Positions 61,879-64,000 of a stretch of DNA of 64,000 bases are shown here, one piece after another. The stretch spans positions 1-64,000 of the forward strand of contig NZ_JWLC01000017.1 of NCBI RefSeq assembly GCF_000813745.1, written 5' to 3'. The notes below the pieces were generated by a model. That model had not been told where the DNA came from and searched no databases. It worked only from the letters and a program-made list of their open reading frames with translations. The translations under genes and the position numbers were made by a program. Position 1 is the first letter of the stretch; every line of letters starts with the position of its first letter. The DNA is from Leisingera sp. ANG-M1 (lineage in GTDB: Bacteria > Pseudomonadota > Alphaproteobacteria > Rhodobacterales > Rhodobacteraceae).

Positions 61879-63063
61879 ATGGCGACCGAGAAACTCACCA
61901 TCATCAAGGCGGACGTGAAAAACGAGGTCACCAAGAAGGTGAAGCCCAAGTTCGTGCAGCTCGGCAATATGAACTTCACCGCCACCGTCGAAGTCGACAA
62001 AAGCGCGGCCAAGGAGCTCGACACCGACGCGCGCTTTGTCGCCAAGCTCTATGACGACGCCACCAAGGAATACAAAAAGCTGGTGAACGAATGCAGCCTG
62101 CGGGTGAGCCAGGCCAATGACCTCGGCTCGGTGATGCCGCTCAGCGCCAAAGAGTGCAAGGAGCTGGACGCCGACATCCAGAAGATCTTTGCCAAATACC
62201 AGAAGTCGATCGAGCAGGTCACGAACAAGCATTTCGACAAGTGGAAACAGGCCAACAAGGACCGCAAGAAGTACCGCATCAAGGTGGTCGGCGCGATTGT
62301 GCTCGGCAGCGCCGCGGCCATCGGCTCCACCGCCTCATTGGCGGCGGGCGCGGTGACCGGCGGTGTGTCGATTGCGGCCAGCATCTACGGCATCGCCCAA
62401 AGCATCGTCTCGGTCGCCCGCGCGGTGCAAAAGGTGACCTCGGACATCGTCAAGATCCACGGCCAGCTGGAAAAGGCGCTGAAGGAGCTGGTCTCGGCCT
62501 ATGAAAAACAGTCCAAGGCCAAGGTGAAGGCCAAGGAGATCGGCAAGGAGTTCCTCGCCGATTTCCTGATGATCGAAACCGCCGGCTTCAACCGGGTCGA
62601 CAAGCATCTGGAAACCTACAAGGCCAAGCTCAAGAACATCGACCTGGAGATCGCAGGCCTTGGCAAGGAGCTGAATAAGCTCCTCGACAAGCAGGGCAAG
62701 CTCGACAAGGAAATCGAAAAGAAGCTGGGCAAGATGGCCAAGGACCGCGGCTACAAGAGCAAGAAGCTCGATGGGCTGTTCACGGCGATGGAGGCGGCGC
62801 GCAAGGAAACCGCCAAGCTGATCAAGAGCATTGAAGCCTATCACGTCTCGATCAAACCGGCCGAGAAATTCCGCGACGATGCGCAAAAGGCAGTGGAGGC
62901 GCTGCGCCACAAGGACCCGGTCTGGACCAAATGGGCGATCTGGATCGGCAGCCTGGGCCTGTCGACGGCCGTGACCAGCATTGCGTCGGGCGGGGAAAAC
63001 CTGGTCAAGGCCGCCTCGGCCATCGAACAGGGCTTCAGCGCCATGTCCAAAGAACTGGCCTGA
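61879..63063 (+). CDS. helical protein with hydrophobic hairpin, pore-former-like
   Basis: 394 residues from ATG 61879 (AAGAGAG upstream); the frame is open further upstream but without protein-like sequence. There is no signal peptide. Long Lys-rich helices surround a 45-residue Gly/Ala/Ser hydrophobic hairpin (about 135-180: VVGAIVLGSAAAIGS, GAVTGGVSIAASIYG). A coiled coil follows (about 210-330), then a second hydrophobic segment near the end (WAIWIGSLGLSTAV). This shape is seen in alpha-helical pore-forming toxins of the ClyA/XaxA kind, but no sequence family is recognised. The protein at 6276-7784 has a similar make-up. Confidence 0.7.
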   Translation: MATEKLTIIKADVKNEVTKKVKPKFVQLGNMNFTATVEVDKSAAKELDTDARFVAKLYDDATKEYKKLVNECSLRVSQANDLGSVMPLSAKECKELDADIQKIFAKYQKSIEQVTNKHFDKWKQANKDRKKYRIKVVGAIVLGSAAAIGSTASLAAGAVTGGVSIAASIYGIAQSIVSVARAVQKVTSDIVKIHGQLEKALKELVSAYEKQSKAKVKAKEIGKEFLADFLMIETAGFNRVDKHLETYKAKLKNIDLEIAGLGKELNKLLDKQGKLDKEIEKKLGKMAKDRGYKSKKLDGLFTAMEAARKETAKLIKSIEAYHVSIKPAEKFRDDAQKAVEALRHKDPVWTKWAIWIGSLGLSTAVTSIASGGENLVKAASAIEQGFSAMSKELA

Positions 63064-63171
63064 CCGGCCATATTGGTCTGGCCGGGACGGGCTGCCCGCC
63101 CCGGTCTGTTCACGATTGCACCGGCGCACCTTCTGAGAAAGGCCGCAGGTTCCTCAAAAGGTATTGACCGC

Positions 63172-63798
63172 ATGGCATTTGAAACCTGGCTCCTCTTCCT
63201 CGCGGTCAGCATCGTGCCGGTGATCAGCCCGGGACCGGGGGTGCTGTTCGCCATCACCAATGCGCTGCGCTACGGCGTCCGGGTCACCATCCTGGTGGGG
63301 CTGATCAACGGTGCGGGCATTGCAGCGCTTGGCCTGCTGGTCGGGCTGGGGCTGGGAGCGCTGATGCAGGCCTCAATGCTGGCCTTCCTGATCCTCAAAC
63401 TGGCCGGCGCCGCCTATCTGATCTGGCTGGGCATCAAAATCTGGCGCGACCGCAACGCGTTTTCGGTCAGCCCAGACCAAAGCACCCAGGCTGCACCGCT
63501 GCGGCGGCTGTCTGCGCAGGCGCTGGCAATCTCGCTCACCAATCCCAAGGCAATGGTGGCCATCGCCGCCCTGTTTCCGCCGTTCCTGGACCCCGGCCAG
63601 CCCGCGCTGCGCCAGGTGCTGATCCTGGCCGCCAGCTATGGTGCCCTATGCGCGCTGAACCATGTGCTGATCGCCTTTTGCGGCAGCTGGCTGCGCGGCT
63701 TTCTGCAATCGCCGCCGCGCGTCAAGTGGCTGCGCCGCCTCACCGGCGGTGCCTTTGTCGGTTTTGGCTCGCTGATGGCCATTGCGGGCCGCTCCTGA
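63172..63798 (+). CDS. LysE/RhtB-family amino-acid exporter
   Basis: 208 residues from ATG 63172, six membrane helices. The family start SIVPVISPGPGVLFAITNALRYG is clear, as is LAGAAYLIWLGIKIWR. Family members export lysine, threonine, homoserine and similar amino acids. It stands 108 nt after the pore-former-like gene and is likely independent. Confidence 0.92.
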   Translation: MAFETWLLFLAVSIVPVISPGPGVLFAITNALRYGVRVTILVGLINGAGIAALGLLVGLGLGALMQASMLAFLILKLAGAAYLIWLGIKIWRDRNAFSVSPDQSTQAAPLRRLSAQALAISLTNPKAMVAIAALFPPFLDPGQPALRQVLILAASYGALCALNHVLIAFCGSWLRGFLQSPPRVKWLRRLTGGAFVGFGSLMAIAGRS

Positions 63799-64000
63799 CG
63801 GTCGCGCAGCGGGCGAATCAACCGGCCGGGCCGCCGCCCGCCGCGCCCGCTTGCTGCGCCGCGGCACCTGCGGCTGGTGCGGAAATTCGCCGCGGCAGGC
63901 TGGAAACCGGGGCAAGGGGCTTCAATTTCCCTGGGTCAGAGGCCAGATTTCTTTCCCCCTTACGGGAAATTTTCCTATACTCTCAGAATAATAGCTATAA

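Overview
The window looks like chromosome from a Rhodobacterales (Roseobacter-group) alphaproteobacterium, perhaps near Leisingera, Phaeobacter or Ruegeria. The reasons are high GC, the alphaproteobacterial form of the MCP hairpin ([10 protein letters not shown]), dense catabolic operons, many GntR/LysR regulators and many ABC importers. This placement is inference from gene style; no database search was possible. There is no plasmid origin, phage block or intact insertion sequence. By eye, two stretches are poorer in GC than the rest and look acquired: about 700-3520 (beside a tRNA and a recombinase fragment) and 60700-61563.

Layout. 1-3521: initiator tRNA-Met, a serine-recombinase C-terminal remnant, and a pair of secreted M16 peptidase-like proteins, one with and one without the zinc motif. 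4016-7784: a small membrane protein coupled to a histidine-rich membrane chemoreceptor, then a large peptidoglycan-binding-domain protein. 8134-12125: a glutamate mutase S-like B12-fold protein that has lost its cobalamin histidine, a LysR and a HutC-like regulator, and a histidine ammonia-lyase homologue that lacks the Ala-Ser-Gly triad needed to form the MIO cofactor. 12568-15103: exbB-exbD-exbD-tonB. 15609-18473: an RTX protein with two LamG-like domains. 18843-21122: an NCS1 permease divergent from a GntR regulator.

21168-28328 is a vitamin B12 module: a cobalamin riboswitch, a short leader ORF, a DUF1636 protein, a BtuD-BtuF-BtuC importer, a MarR regulator with a palindrome at its start, and a 1065-residue self-sufficient reductive dehalogenase (B12 fold, two 4Fe-4S clusters, flavin reductase and 2Fe-2S domains). 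It seems to import the cofactor used by the enzyme next door.

28395-40987 (minus strand) is an uncharacterised catabolic block: AA_synth protein, alpha/beta hydrolase, polyamine-type ABC importer, luciferase-like monooxygenase, aldehyde dehydrogenase, a flavin reductase fused to a degenerate Nudix-like domain, a PucR-type regulator and a GMC oxidoreductase. The enzyme set recalls Rut-type oxidative ring opening. 41097-52736 is a second catabolic island around a divergent promoter with two matching 12-bp palindromes. One arm holds a creatinase-like M24 hydrolase, an Asp/Glu racemase-fold enzyme and a GntR regulator. The other holds an aminotransferase, a DoeB-like deacylase, an aldehyde dehydrogenase, a second racemase-fold enzyme, an Ehu-like amino-acid ABC importer and an FrhB-family iron-sulfur protein. 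This parallels ectoine degradation but is not the canonical set.

52747-64000: a sulfatase and LysR pair, a Zur-box-controlled CobW-family zinc GTPase, small conserved proteins, rpsA with a strong terminator, an orphan CobT-type von Willebrand A domain, a second protein with a glycine/alanine-rich hydrophobic hairpin, and a LysE/RhtB exporter.
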